Source of the DNA: Nissolia schottii
Taxonomy: Eukaryota > Streptophyta > Magnoliopsida > Fabales > Fabaceae
Assembly: GCA_003254905.1 (NCBI GenBank)
Contig: QANU01017745.1
Location: 62,001-126,000, forward strand
Direction: 5' to 3'
Length of the DNA stretch: 64,000 nt
Shown here piece by piece: positions 11,294 to 22,700 of the stretch. The notes under the pieces were generated by a model. It searched no databases, was not told where the DNA came from, and worked only from the letters and a program-made list of their open reading frames with translations. The position numbers and the translations under genes were made by a program. Every line of letters starts with the position of its first letter. The stretch's first letter is position 1.

Positions 11294-13264
11294 ATGACCA
11301 TTTTTTTTAAAGATCGAACTATTATTCACAAACTTCAATAGTCAATATTCCACAATTCGCTTCTCTATGACTAGCTTCATATTTTCTTTACATTCACTTG
11401 ATCTGGATCGCCAAATACCATTTTTTCCTCAATTTGAAAACTGCAGCTCCACTATCTCGAATAATTTTACCTACTTTTCGAGTAAGAAATTATTTTTTTT
11501 CTTTTGGGACAAATCAAACTTGCACTTGCTATAATATGTATTTCATATATAATTTTACACTTTAACTATTTTATTAAAAATTGTAATGATAAGACAAAAC
11601 AATAACAACACAACCTTATGATATCAAATTATAAATAATACTTCATAAAATACTTTTCTTACTCTATAATAGCATGCTTCTAATAGCATGTGGCACCAAA
11701 AAAATGTGTTGCATAGCAAGCATTACTGCTCAAGGTTTTATCTCTATATAGCATGATTTACGCTTATCTTATTTACAACATGTTGATAATTACACATAGT
11801 GAAACTGTGATCACGTGCACCATCAGTTCCACTTATATATAATATATAGAAAGTTATATATTATTATCTTCTATTACCATGAATCCCTATTGAGCATGTG
11901 GAATGCTGATATCATCTTACTAATACATTGAACCCAAGTGGTGGAAGTTAGTAAGATTCGTGTAGATTTTGTCTTAATTATTAATGACTAACTCAACGTC
12001 AATCACGCAAACATGCTTTGAGATTAACTAGAGCATTCAGTCACCATAAACCTCATTTATTGTGGACCCCTTCAATCTAATCTCTTTTAGATTCAATTTC
12101 AATCATCTTTGTCTCTCAATGTTTGACTTCATCACTTAACCTACAGAGAGAGCAATAATATATGTATTTTTGTCTTGTAAATTATTTTTTTGTTTCTTTT
12201 CATGTACCACTATTCATGCAATACATATAATTTTTCATACAAATTAATCACTTCTGTCATAAATATTTTTTTTTTCTGAAAAAGAGTGATCAACAAATAT
12301 CATGCTAGGTTTCCATTTTATTTAATGATGCCAAGTTTATATATTTAGTCCCACTTGATCTTGACCTGATCAGAGTGCTAATATATGGAATCGAAGCTTT
12401 AAAAAAAACATTAGACTAATTAATTGGCGCAATTAAAGGATTAAACATATACGTTTAACTAGATTGCAAACGTATCAAGCATTTTCAACCAAGAAGCAGA
12501 TACCCTTTTTGTTTTATTTGTAAACCATATCACTCAATCAGTTATTAACTTATTATTAGTCTTTTAGTTTCTCTAGCCAGGATTCCCGTGGTTTTCTACT
12601 AATTATTCAGGTTTGGGACTTAAATAATTATATTAAACTTCTCATAGGAAACAAGAGCAAGAACATGAAAATAAAAAGGAAAGGTATCTTGCACTTAAAC
12701 ATAGCCATATCATACTAACCATACCCTAAAAAATTATATTATTTATGTAATATGCTCACTCCCACGGAAAAACATTGCTCATCTTACAATAAATATATAT
12801 TTTTTAAAACATAATTCATATATTGTATATTATAGTATTTCCCACAATCCAAACATATATTAGGTATAAAATACTAAAAGTCATTGAAAAATTCATGTAC
12901 ATAACTGAATGATTAGATCGATGACAATATTACCATTTATTTTTACTACCACCCAATTCTCAAATTATACATGTGAATTCCTCACTCATTTTTACATGAA
13001 TTTCAGTGTGAATTAACACCTAAAAAATAATGTCTAAATAACAAGAATTTATCCAGATTAAGTTGGCTTTGGTTTTCCTTTTCAATGTTTTTTCACCCAT
13101 ATACGAATACATGATTCGTTTTCTCTCACTTTAGAATTTTCCCAACAAACTCTAGCTCTCACCATCTCACCTTTTATTTTTTTATTATTATTATTTCTCG
13201 TTCTTCTAAATGATTATGTTTTCATGTTTCCTATAGCATGCACTTCTCTACATTGATCTTTTCA

Positions 13265-13273
13265 TATATAAAG
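13265..13273 (+). promoter_or_regulatory. TATA box of the C2H2 zinc-finger gene
   Basis: TATATAAAG lies 141 bp upstream of the ATG at 13414 and is followed by a CT/CA-rich leader, a common plant promoter layout. The transcription start is predicted near 13300 but is not shown by the sequence. Confidence 0.55.
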
Positions 13274-13413
13274 ACCACCACCCAACAAGTACTTTTGGGT
13301 AGCTCTCTCTCTTTCTCTCTCTCACACACACACATAGCTAGTTTAATCACAAATTTTGTTGCATCTTTCTTTTTTATTTCATATCCCAAGATATTACAAC
13401 TTCTATTTTGATC

Positions 13414-14070
13414 ATGGCTGATATTGTTGAATACCATGCAAAACCAAACATCACCACCACCACAAAAACATCATCTCTAAAACTCTTTGGGATCAACATT
13501 CACAAAAATCTCCCAAAAGAAAACACACACAAAAAAGAACCATGTTTCAATCAACAACAAGATTCAAGCAGAAAATATGAGTGCCAATATTGTTGTAGGG
13601 AATTTGCAAACTCACAAGCACTTGGAGGGCACCAAAACGCTCACAAGAAAGAGAGGCAGTTATTGAAGCGTGTTCAAATGCAAGCAGCGCGCGGCTTCGC
13701 CGCCTCGCACATGTTCCAAAATACAATCATTTCATCATCATCAGGGTTCCTGCCACAACCGCCGCCACATGCATCTTCGTGGATTTATCACGTTAGCGCT
13801 GCAACGCCAGGGTTTGGTATAAGTGGTGGATATTATTCTGAAGGAACCACATATGTGGCTCCTCCAGGAAGACGTGTTTATGGTGGTGGTGGTGGCAGCA
13901 ATGGTGGTAGTTTTGGTGAGCCTATGGCTGTCAGAACTGCTTTGTTACCTGATAGCCATGACCACCACCAACCTATTGTGTTAGGGTTTGGTGGCAGTGA
14001 CAACTCCGATAGTGGTGGAGTATGTAGTAATGATCAAGGTTTTGGTTTGGATTTGCATCTTAGCTTATAA
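13414..14070 (+). CDS. Single C2H2 zinc-finger transcription factor with EAR motif (ZFP5/ZFP6/GIS-like)
   Basis: Intronless gene encoding 218 aa; the first ATG (13414) follows the TATA box and leader. One plant-type zinc finger spans residues 57-77 (C57, C60, H73, H77) and carries the diagnostic QALGGH signature at 68-73, which contacts DNA. An SLKLFGINI motif near residues 21-29 is typical of the ZFP5/ZFP6/ZFP8/GIS trichome and root-hair regulators. The C-terminus is an LDLHLSL EAR repression motif (212-218), which recruits TOPLESS-type co-repressors. Between these lie low-complexity Gly- and His-rich stretches. By family, this is a nuclear regulator of epidermal cell differentiation under gibberellin/cytokinin control. 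The exact orthologue cannot be fixed from sequence alone. Confidence 0.9.
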   Translation: MADIVEYHAKPNITTTTKTSSLKLFGINIHKNLPKENTHKKEPCFNQQQDSSRKYECQYCCREFANSQALGGHQNAHKKERQLLKRVQMQAARGFAASHMFQNTIISSSSGFLPQPPPHASSWIYHVSAATPGFGISGGYYSEGTTYVAPPGRRVYGGGGGSNGGSFGEPMAVRTALLPDSHDHHQPIVLGFGGSDNSDSGGVCSNDQGFGLDLHLSL

Positions 14071-14968
14071 TTAAGTTTGTGATTTTTGGCTCAAAGCTAC
14101 ATATATCTACCGGGATGTAGTAGCTTTTCAGATTCTGGTGTTTTATGCCTTTGTAAATTTTGTTTAATTACCAGTGATGATTCTTGAGAAAAAAAAAATT
14201 ACTGCATTTTTTCATGCCAAGGCATTAGTAGTTTCTAGGAATTCTTCTTTCCCTAAATTATGTTTGCATAATCTAATTTGGTGTAGATAATTATTAATGA
14301 TCATGAGGAAGGCGAGGTTGAGCATAAACACATAAAAGAAATATTTTTATATAATTAGCATCAAGAATTAGGGTGATCGGAATGTTTGGCCAAGTCTAAG
14401 ATCAAGTTATAACTTTCTCTTTTACACAATCAAGGTGTATATTTGTATTTAAATTTGCTCCATAATCAAAGTCAATGATCAAACCCCTAACATTTTATTA
14501 AGGATAGATGAACTCCTTTTGCTCAACCATATCTCAGTTTACAAATACACAATTAAACTGATTGAATGCTTACAAATACATGATAAGCAAAATTTCATTA
14601 ACAAATTTGTCATATAATGGCTTGATTTTTTTACATAACATGATTCACAAAATCTGTAGTCAATTTTACTTTTGGTGTAAGCCCAATAAATTGAAGATAA
14701 GTAGATTATTAAACTTGAAAGAGCAAGGGAAGAAGTGAATGCCATAAATTGATTCTTTGGATGCTCTAATTTCATTAATATTACTTGCATATTAAAATGG
14801 AATATTGGAGGCAAATATTTTATTCAAAGAGAAAGACAGATAATACTTTGTCTCTCTCCTGTATGTTGATATATTTTTGTGTCCATGTCTTATCCATTAC
14901 CCAAACGCTGCGTTTAATACTTTTAATGCACCCATAATATTATAAATTGGCATGGCATTTCATAAAAA
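14071..14968. other. Spacer between the C2H2 and peptidyl-tRNA hydrolase genes
   Basis: Contains the 3' untranslated region of the zinc-finger gene (to roughly 14250, without a clear polyadenylation consensus) followed by AT-rich spacer. No further gene or repeat recognised. Confidence 0.5.
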
Positions 14969-14969
14969 T

Positions 14970-15019
14970 TGGGCTGATGCCCAATACAAAGTCAGGCTTA
15001 TTAGCCCAAACAGAGCCCA
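14970..15019 (+). promoter_or_regulatory. Cluster of site II (TGGGCY) elements upstream of peptidyl-tRNA hydrolase
   Basis: TGGGCT occurs at 14970-14975, and its reverse complement AGCCCA at 15003-15008 and 15014-15019. A TGGGCA variant lies at about 14978-14983. Site II elements are bound by TCP factors and are enriched in promoters of nuclear genes for organelle and translation proteins. The spacing of about 50-100 bp upstream of the presumed transcription start fits a promoter role for the downstream gene. Confidence 0.6.
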
Positions 15020-15377
15020 TTTAAGTCAAACAAAAAGAAAAGAAAAGAAATAATATCAAAAAGGTTCATCCTTCCTCTTCGCCACTCGCCCCTGTTTCTC
15101 TGGTTCTGTTAAGCTGCCTCTGCATATTTTTTGTGGTATGTTGTGTTGCTTCAATCTTTTCTCCGCTTGTTTTGGGTTATGCTTGTGCCTTTGTTAGCTC
15201 TGTTGGTTATTCTCCTTCGTTTTTACCGCTTATGGATTGTTGCATGATTTGGTTCAAGCTTATTTTTAACCTTACACAAATCTCCACTTATTTAGATTGT
15301 AGATAAGTTAATTGTCTGGTTGGGTCATGAAAGTTTATACTTTTAGAGTAAATGATGTTTTTTTTTTCAGTGTATCA

Positions 15378-17379
15378 ATGTTGCATGTAGCACCTGGTCC
15401 AGGGATTTGTTTGAGCTATCCCAGGAACCTTCATTGTGCTCGCTATTCGACAAGGACGAGGTTTTCTGTTCGTTGTTCGGTGCCGGGGGCAAATAGTAAT
15501 GGAGCTTCTTCTAAAGTTGAATATACTCCTTGGCTCATAGTTGGCTTGGGTAACCCTGGGAGTAAATACCATGGCACTAGGCACAACGTAATTATTCATT
15601 CACTAAACGTGTTTGTGAAATTGCCTGAATGCAGTGTGAATCTTATGATTTTTTTTCTTCTCGTTTTCTGTTTATTTAATTAGGTTGGATTCGAAGTGAT
15701 TGATACCATTTCTCGAGCTGAAGGGATTCGGATGAACACGATACAGTCGAAGGCATTGATTGGAATAGGTGAGTGATGTACCGTTTGCTAGCATTGATTT
15801 TATTTTATTTATTGAAACATTGACTTGTCTTTTATGATCTGGGCAGGTTCTGTAGGAGAAGTACCAATTTTGCTTGCAAAGCCCCAAACATACATGAATT
15901 TTAGCGGGGAATCGGTTAGTTTTGCCATACGTAACTGCTTTATTCTCTATATAACACACACGGTCTTATTGAAACTGGTAATGAATCAACTATCTGATTC
16001 AATGTTTATTTTTACATGTTGAAGGTTGGGCCTCTTGCTGCATATTATCAAGTACCCTTGCGTCACATTCTACTAGTATGCATTTCTCACTTTACTTCTA
16101 TAGTTCTAGTTACTAGTAGTTGGTGACAACTTACAAGTTTGTTGTCTTTTTTTTGGCTCTAAGTTAGTGGGAATGTCTATGTAGGTTTACGATGAAATGA
16201 GCCTTCCGAATGGTATTTTAAGGCTTCAACCTAAAGGCGGACATGGGCATCACAATGGGTAATGCTTGGTTGATTTCTCATAACATGGTCTATAAATTTG
16301 TGATCATGAAGATTTTTGATACATCAGAACAAAATATGATGCTGAAGTATGAATTGTTAGGATAACCAATCCCAAGTTATGAATAGTGAGACAATAAACA
16401 GACTTTCCATAAAGTTATTGACATAATACAAATGAATCAAGGCATCCAAGGTTAGGGTTCCGGTTTTAGGATGTATAATGGTTGCAAATAAGGTGGATAG
16501 AAGGCTTATTGAAGATTCTTTAACTCTTTAAAGGTGACACGTTCAACTCCCAGGGTGGTGGTGAATATTTGTTCTAAGTCATTTCATCACTTGGATGGTT
16601 TAATGGAAATGACTGCATCGCTGTCTTTCACACTTTGTTTATCAACATTTTTATGAATTGGCTGTACATTTCTGTGTATATGTTCTCTTGTACTGGAAAA
16701 TCATGAATTCTATAACTGATGTTACATCGTTACAGATTGAAAAATGTTATGGGCCATTTGGATGGTTCGCGTGATTTTCCTCGACTTTCCATTGGTTAGT
16801 TCCTTCTCTACTATTACTTGATAGGTTGATATGGTGTCCATTTGTTTCAACAGTATCAAAATTTTGTGATTGTAGGAATTGGAAATCCTCCTGGATCCAT
16901 GGATATAAAAGCTTTTCTTCTGCAGAAGTTCAGTTCAGTGGAACGAAAGCAGGTTATAATATCTAGCCTTCAACCCTGTGTGAATATGTTTAGTCCTTTT
17001 ATTGTTGCACAATACTTTTCTGCTTGTGAAGCACTTAACAACTTACATGTCTATATTTTTTACTAGTGTAAGAACAGTTAATAAATTTGGCTTTATCTAC
17101 ATTATTGGAAAATACAATGGCAATTTACACAGATATACCTACAAATGCAATAGGAAGAGTAACAGGGCTCAATTTTGGGTTGCAATTTTATTTTATGTTG
17201 CAAATTATGTACCTATTTTTCTAATTTGAGATTTGATGGCATCAATTTTGTTTTAATGACAGATTGATGCTTCATTGGAGCAAGGAGTAGTAGCTGTGAG
17301 GACCTTAGTGCTCAATGGATTTAACCACCATGTCAATAGATTCAATTTAGGGCAAAAATACAAGTACCATAAAGTTTAA
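15378..17379 (+). CDS. PTH: Peptidyl-tRNA hydrolase, chloroplast type
   Basis: Eight coding exons (15378-15587, 15684-15768, 15847-15914, 16025-16075, 16185-16258, 16736-16794, 16876-16952, 17263-17379) give 246 aa with all phases matching. A noncoding first exon probably ends at 15134 and an acceptor at 15370 precedes the ATG. Residues 1-48 look like a plastid transit peptide (basic, Ser-rich). The Pth fold follows: GLGNPG (56-61), TRHNVGF with the catalytic His at 69, PQTYMNFSG with Asn116, YDEMSLP with Asp141, and GHGHHNG with Asn162. These match the E. coli catalytic set N10, H20, N68, D93 and N114. The enzyme frees tRNA from prematurely released peptidyl-tRNA. Related plant CRS2 proteins use this fold for group II intron splicing; the intact active site favours a true hydrolase. 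Confidence 0.9.
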
Positions 17380-18425
17380 TTTTTCACAATCATAGTAGAA
17401 ATGAACATTTAGTTATGTAGTGTTCTCAAATGAACAGCCAATTTTGGGCAGAGCTGAAATCCATGAGGTGTATGCTAGCAGTTTTAATCTCAGAAAAAGT
17501 ATGGCCTGGCTTGTACATTTGTAAAAGCTCACTCATGCTCATATTCTAGCTCTGGTATATATAGTTGATTCATGGCGAGAAAAACAAGTTGCTAGGACCA
17601 GTTTACAGAATTGGTACCTCGCAACTTACTTCTTCCTTTTGGGGGGTCACAATTTCAAAGGATGCAAAGCACAATGGTACACTGAATAGAAGGGATTTGG
17701 AATTTTTAAACATGATAAGTTGTTTAAATTATCTATAAAGATATATTGTTAGAGAGGTTCTTTAGTATGGGTCATTATTGTGAAGGTTAATTTCATACAT
17801 AAAAGATGAATTTCATGCCTAAACCCTAAATTATAAACACAATCAAATCAAAAAAATAAAAGTAAAAAACTGCTAATGTTTGCTAATTCAAAGTTTCAAA
17901 ATGCTTAAGGTTAGTTGAGATAATTTTACACCATAATTTCAAATAATGAATGGACGATAAGTATGACGTCTTCAGTAGTGATTCAGAGTGTTTTTTTTTT
18001 TTTNTGGTTTTTTTTTTTTCTTCTAAAGATATCCGTGGGCTTCACTGTGCAATTTGCCACTGCTTCAATTATGAAGAAAAATAAAAAAAGTACTCTTCAT
18101 AAATACTGGTATGATGATATACACTTTCCTATTCCCGAAAAATAATTGGTATGATGAGATAACTAATCTGTTAATTAATGTAGAATCCAAAGCCCATTAT
18201 AAAACTTAGATTTTTCAATGCTTACCAACTAAATGGGACCCTTCCCATTCACAACGTTATAGAAACCTCTCTCTCTCTCTCTCTCTCTCAGATTTATTAG
18301 ACCGTTGGAAATCAAATATTTTACGAAGTTAAAAAAGCGCTGAAAAGTTGAGAGATAAGTAAAAAAGAAACAGAAAAAAAGAAAAGTCATTAGTCAAATC
18401 AAGGAATGCTAAAAACAGAGCAAGG
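17380..18425. other. Spacer and promoter of the 18.4-kb gene
   Basis: 3' flank of the hydrolase gene, then AT-rich DNA. A poly-T tract with one ambiguous base (17991-18020, N at 18004) and a CT microsatellite (18269-18291) lie upstream of the next gene; the CT tract is in its likely promoter or leader. No other gene seen. Confidence 0.55.
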
Positions 18426-19184
18426 ATGAAAATAGCAGAGAGAAGAACCAACAGCAACGTCTCTCTGCAACAAAAAACGTCACAAACCCATCAACCAAAC
18501 CCTTCTGTGGAGTCTCTCTTCCACGCCCTCGACCCCATCTCACTCATCCTCAACAACTCTGTTTCAAATCTGCACCACTCTGTTCTTCCCCTGAGTTTTG
18601 CAACGCAGAGCTTCGCCTCGGACATGGAGAGAGGACCCAGATACGAAGCATACGCCGAATTGAGGGAGAAGAAACTGAGGATGAAGTATTTCAGGCAGCA
18701 ACAGCAAGAGGAGGAAGAAAGTTTCGAACTTGAACCGAAACCACCAACCCCACCGCCAAGGAAACAGGTCAAGTTTCAGGGCAGTTTTGTGCCCTCAGGG
18801 AGAAAAACAGGGTCCTCTGTTCTCGCACAATCCGTGCCCGATTTCTCTTCTGTTCTGAGGAAGGAGAATCGGAAGCCCTCGAATGTTAATGTTCTGCCTC
18901 CGGTGATGGAGCTGACGCCGCCGACCAAGAGTTTCGCCTATAAAAGCGGCGCCTTTTCGGGTTCCAGAGGGAGCAAGTCTGCTAATGCAGGGGAGAAGAA
19001 GAGGAATGGTGGCGGCGGCGGGGTTCTGACGGCGAGGAAGAGCTATGCCTCCATTGATGAGCTCAAGAGTTTCGCTTCGGCTGCCGCGAATGCCATCAAT
19101 GGCGAAGGTAGAGGAGGAGGAGGATTTGGAAGGAGTAGCAGCAGGGTGATGGGAAAAAATGTCTTTGGATACAGACAGACTTGA
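18426..19184 (+). CDS. Plant protein of unknown function, basic and Gly/Ser-rich
   Basis: I do not recognise this family. The uninterrupted frame encodes 252 aa from the first ATG (18426). An alternative start at 18624 (MERGPRYEAYAELREKKLRM) gives 186 aa, and the charged, gene-like sequence begins there. From that point the order is an acidic/basic helical stretch with a Gln/Glu run, a Pro-rich segment (PKPPTPPPRKQ), a Ser/Lys-rich middle, ARKSYASIDELKSFASAAANAI, and a Gly-rich tail ending NVFGYRQT. There is no membrane segment or catalytic motif. The 66-residue N-terminal extension is Ser/Asn/His-rich and may be untranslated leader, although the first ATG has A at -3. No intron is evident. 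The protein is likely disordered and possibly nuclear (inference). Confidence 0.7.
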   Translation: MKIAERRTNSNVSLQQKTSQTHQPNPSVESLFHALDPISLILNNSVSNLHHSVLPLSFATQSFASDMERGPRYEAYAELREKKLRMKYFRQQQQEEEESFELEPKPPTPPPRKQVKFQGSFVPSGRKTGSSVLAQSVPDFSSVLRKENRKPSNVNVLPPVMELTPPTKSFAYKSGAFSGSRGSKSANAGEKKRNGGGGGVLTARKSYASIDELKSFASAAANAINGEGRGGGGFGRSSSRVMGKNVFGYRQT

Positions 19185-19764
19185 ATGGTTTTCAAATTGC
19201 AGTTGCGGCCGCGATTGCAGAAAGAAAAATGTGACTTTGATCTTGTTCATTTGCTGTTTTTTTGAATGTGTCTGTGAGAGGAGGGCTTTGTTTGTTGATG
19301 CCTTCAATCTCTTTCTTTTTTTTTTTTCTTTTTTGTTTTTTGTATTCTTTTGGTTTTGAAGAAACTTGCAGTATTCTTCTGTAAGTTGTATCTAGCTAGG
19401 ATGCATCAGAAAATTTGAGTATTGATTACTTTTGACACTATCATGAGTTGTCATAGGAAATAAAAGTATGTGGTTTTATCAAAATTAATTCAGTATGTGG
19501 TTTTATCAAAATTACTTTATGAAATGATTGTTGCTAATTCTTTTGATTCTATGAAAACGCACAAAAATCAGTTGGTTTGTTATCAAAGTATTAAATTAGA
19601 CTTCGATGGCTATTTTGCTCGAATCACACACATTGTAAATAAGGCATTTGTCCTTGGTCTTTATTTGTTCACTAATTAATCCAAAGAGCTCTAAGAAGCT
19701 ACCATTAGAAATACCGGAATCCCATTTTGTACAAAAATACACCTTGATTCAATGATAAATGAGA
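19185..19764. other. Convergent 3' flanks
   Basis: Shared downstream region of two convergent genes. It holds a poly-T stretch (about 19314-19344), a short tandem duplication of TATGTGGTTTTATCAAAATTA (about 19467-19516), and AT-rich DNA. No gene recognised. Confidence 0.5.
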
Positions 19765-22700
19765 CTAGTGAGAGATATTGCATGATGATAAGCCATGTTT
19801 GCAACCAACAAGGTCTTCAACAACTTCATCAACCAAAATTTGAAATATGTCACCACCTATATCGACACCATCCTCAAATGCTTCAATGTCAAAGTCAACC
19901 CATTTCCCCAAAGAATGGCTCATCTCCCATTCTATTATTTCATCAGGAACCATCCCAGCCATGCATCCCCACTTCTTGATCTCCATCATGACCTCTCGAG
20001 CCAACATCTCGGCTCTCAAGCACGGCGGCAACTTCGTCCACCATGCCTTCAAACCGCAGTAAAAATATTGGCAGCAACTCGAATCTAGATATTCTATTAC
20101 ACAATCAAAGATAAACCCCTTGAGTTCCTTTCTCTGCCTAGAATCTGCGCAACAACCAACGAAGACATTGAAATCTGTCCACATAGGATCGCTAGCCATA
20201 GAATCCAGCTCATGGAAGAGAAACCGATAAATTAGAAGCTGCAGCACTTTGTCGTCACTGTAGTCGGTGTCAGTTCCAAGCATCAATTCAGCAATCAAGA
20301 TAACCTCCTTCATATGAGCGAGCTTGCTTCTTGTCAAACACGCTGCAGAAGAATATAAACTTTGTAATGCCCCAGGAATTTGGTTGACAAGATCAGTCAG
20401 TATCTCGCAAACTATCCTCCCCTTGTTAAATGAAGTTGCAGAATCTGAGAGTTCGGTATCATGTTCCAGTTGTTCCAGTTGATCATAAGAGCAATTCATG
20501 TAGTCAGGGTGAAAACCATGCCCTGGAATTAATTCAAGGATCACAACATGGCCCAAAAACACAACATCGATTAAACAAATCGATATTAAAAATCTTAGTA
20601 CACGTCACATTTTTTTTATTAAAATTCCATTTACCTGATCTTTCATCAAGGCTACTAGAAGAAAAAGAAGCTTCCAGAACAGATCCAGGACTGAGATGAT
20701 TACTACTGCAAGAGGTTCCTGATAACCTTTCTTGTTTTGCTCCATCCTGATAACCAAAGAAACAAAATAGTCGGGTAGAATTGTCAGAATGCACTTATCC
20801 ACCAATTACATTTACAACACAAATTTTAGTATAATATTACATATATAGTAGATGCCACGCTCAAACTGAGGATAGACAAAGCTCAAATAGATGCCACATG
20901 AACATTCTTTATCTCTCAGAAAATGATTTCCCTCAATGAACGTTGTTAATATTGAACTTGAGAATTTTTCCAAAGCCTTTTTTTTGGAATGATTCTCAGA
21001 GTTCAACTCGTGCCACAAGCATCATTCTTTATCTTAGACATGTCATAAGTAATTAATCAACAAAATTGACAAACAACATTGGCTTATGCATGTACACAAT
21101 TGTTAAGACCACTTATCAATACTTGTAGCTCATCATACTCCAATACTTGGCACGTATTAGGTGTATCCAGGTAACTTAAATTCACCATTCATGCTAGTTA
21201 CGACAATAATACAGGGACGTGATTCCCCAGACAAAAAAAGAGACATAAAACTCGGTGTGTATATGCAGTTAACCTACTGTATTTTCCCATAAATATAATT
21301 GGTTAACATCCAAAATATTACTCATTGGAATATAATGAAATCCATTAAGTAAAAGAAGAGGACAGTTTAAACAACGATTTAAGCTAGTGAGATAACAAGA
21401 TGCAAGACAATAATCTGTAGTAAACATTTAAAATGTGATTTGTTTCCCTACCACTCTACAAAATTATGACATTGCTACTGATACGTAAACAGCAGCAAGA
21501 GCAGACTATGCATAAAAAAGAGAAAATAACAGACAGAAGCATGTCCAACTGCAGAACATCAAGCAGTATCATGAACAGAAACTTTTGTTACCCCCAAAAA
21601 TAAAGAAACTTCGGACTCATCAACCACCATGCATTGTATGGCAAGTCATTCATCCAGACAATAATTACAACAAAGAACATGAGGGTAGCAAAAGAAAAAT
21701 TATCAGAGAAGAAGTCTTACAAGGAAACCTACATTTTCATTGAACATATGAATGTCGTGACAAATCCGATGCTGTGAGCTTAGAGCAGATATCAGCTCTT
21801 GAAGAATCATGGCAATTGATTTTTTCGGTCGAGCACCAGGAGCCAACTCATCTTCTCGAGAGGTTAATTCCTTCAACTTTTGCTCTACAAAGGCACCTAA
21901 TGCGTCAACTCTCAAGGGCGAAGGTCTTTGGAAACATGTCTTCCTCTCATTGCTGTCGCCTATCTCTTCCTTCTCAGCAGGTATCCCTATCTTTTGCTTC
22001 AATGGAGAATTATATGAAAATGCAACTACTGCATTGATCTTATTGTCATTAACCTTAACCGTTTTTCCTTGACCACACTGTTTACTTTTGACATTAGAAC
22101 TGTTCAAGGAGGAGGAAGAAACGAAGTCTCTCCTTCTCCCACCCAACGGATCAGAACGAAGATTTCTCGGTTTCGCACCAACTGAATTAACAGAAGCCAT
22201 AACTTCAACTTGTGTGGTATTCGGTGTCCTTCTTTTCCTCTCTAATATCCTTACATCAGACAAGGATTTGTTCTGTCTATGACAAGGTTTTTTCTCTAGG
22301 TCAAATTTGGAACTATCCACTTTGGTCGGTGGTCTCATCCTCATTTGACCACTCAGACCTCTATTCAAAGCAACAAAGTCTTTAGTCCCATTTACGGTGT
22401 TCGCAGATGATGATACTCTTTTACATTGCGTATTACTCATTGTAGACCCAGTTGAAACTCTTTCACCGATTAACATCGCTTCCTGTGTTTGAGTTTTTTG
22501 TTTTAATGCAAAAGAAGACACATCACCATCTAGAGTACTAAATGACTGGCTTGATGAATTCCAAGGAGCAGGACCTTCTCGGGGCACCAGCATTCTTTTG
22601 CTGTTGTGTTCGTTAGAAGAATGTTGCGCACTACCTTTCCCCTCTTTTTCAGTAACAAGAGGTACGAGCTTTTCGTGACCTCTTAGAAAAACTACATCTC

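Larger units (their letters stand above)
8069..13413. other. Intergenic region, AT-rich
   Basis: No protein gene recognised. 8069-8375 is the pGlcT promoter conserved with the other copy. A short ATA repeat lies at 8945-8962. 8999-9075 has a weak tRNA-like layout (box B-like GAGTTTGATCTC) that could be a SINE remnant. A probable small solo LTR sits at 11191-11293. The rest is AT-rich spacer. The last 150 bp form the promoter of the C2H2 gene, with a TATA box at 13265-13273 and a CT-rich stretch at 13300-13323. Confidence 0.5.
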
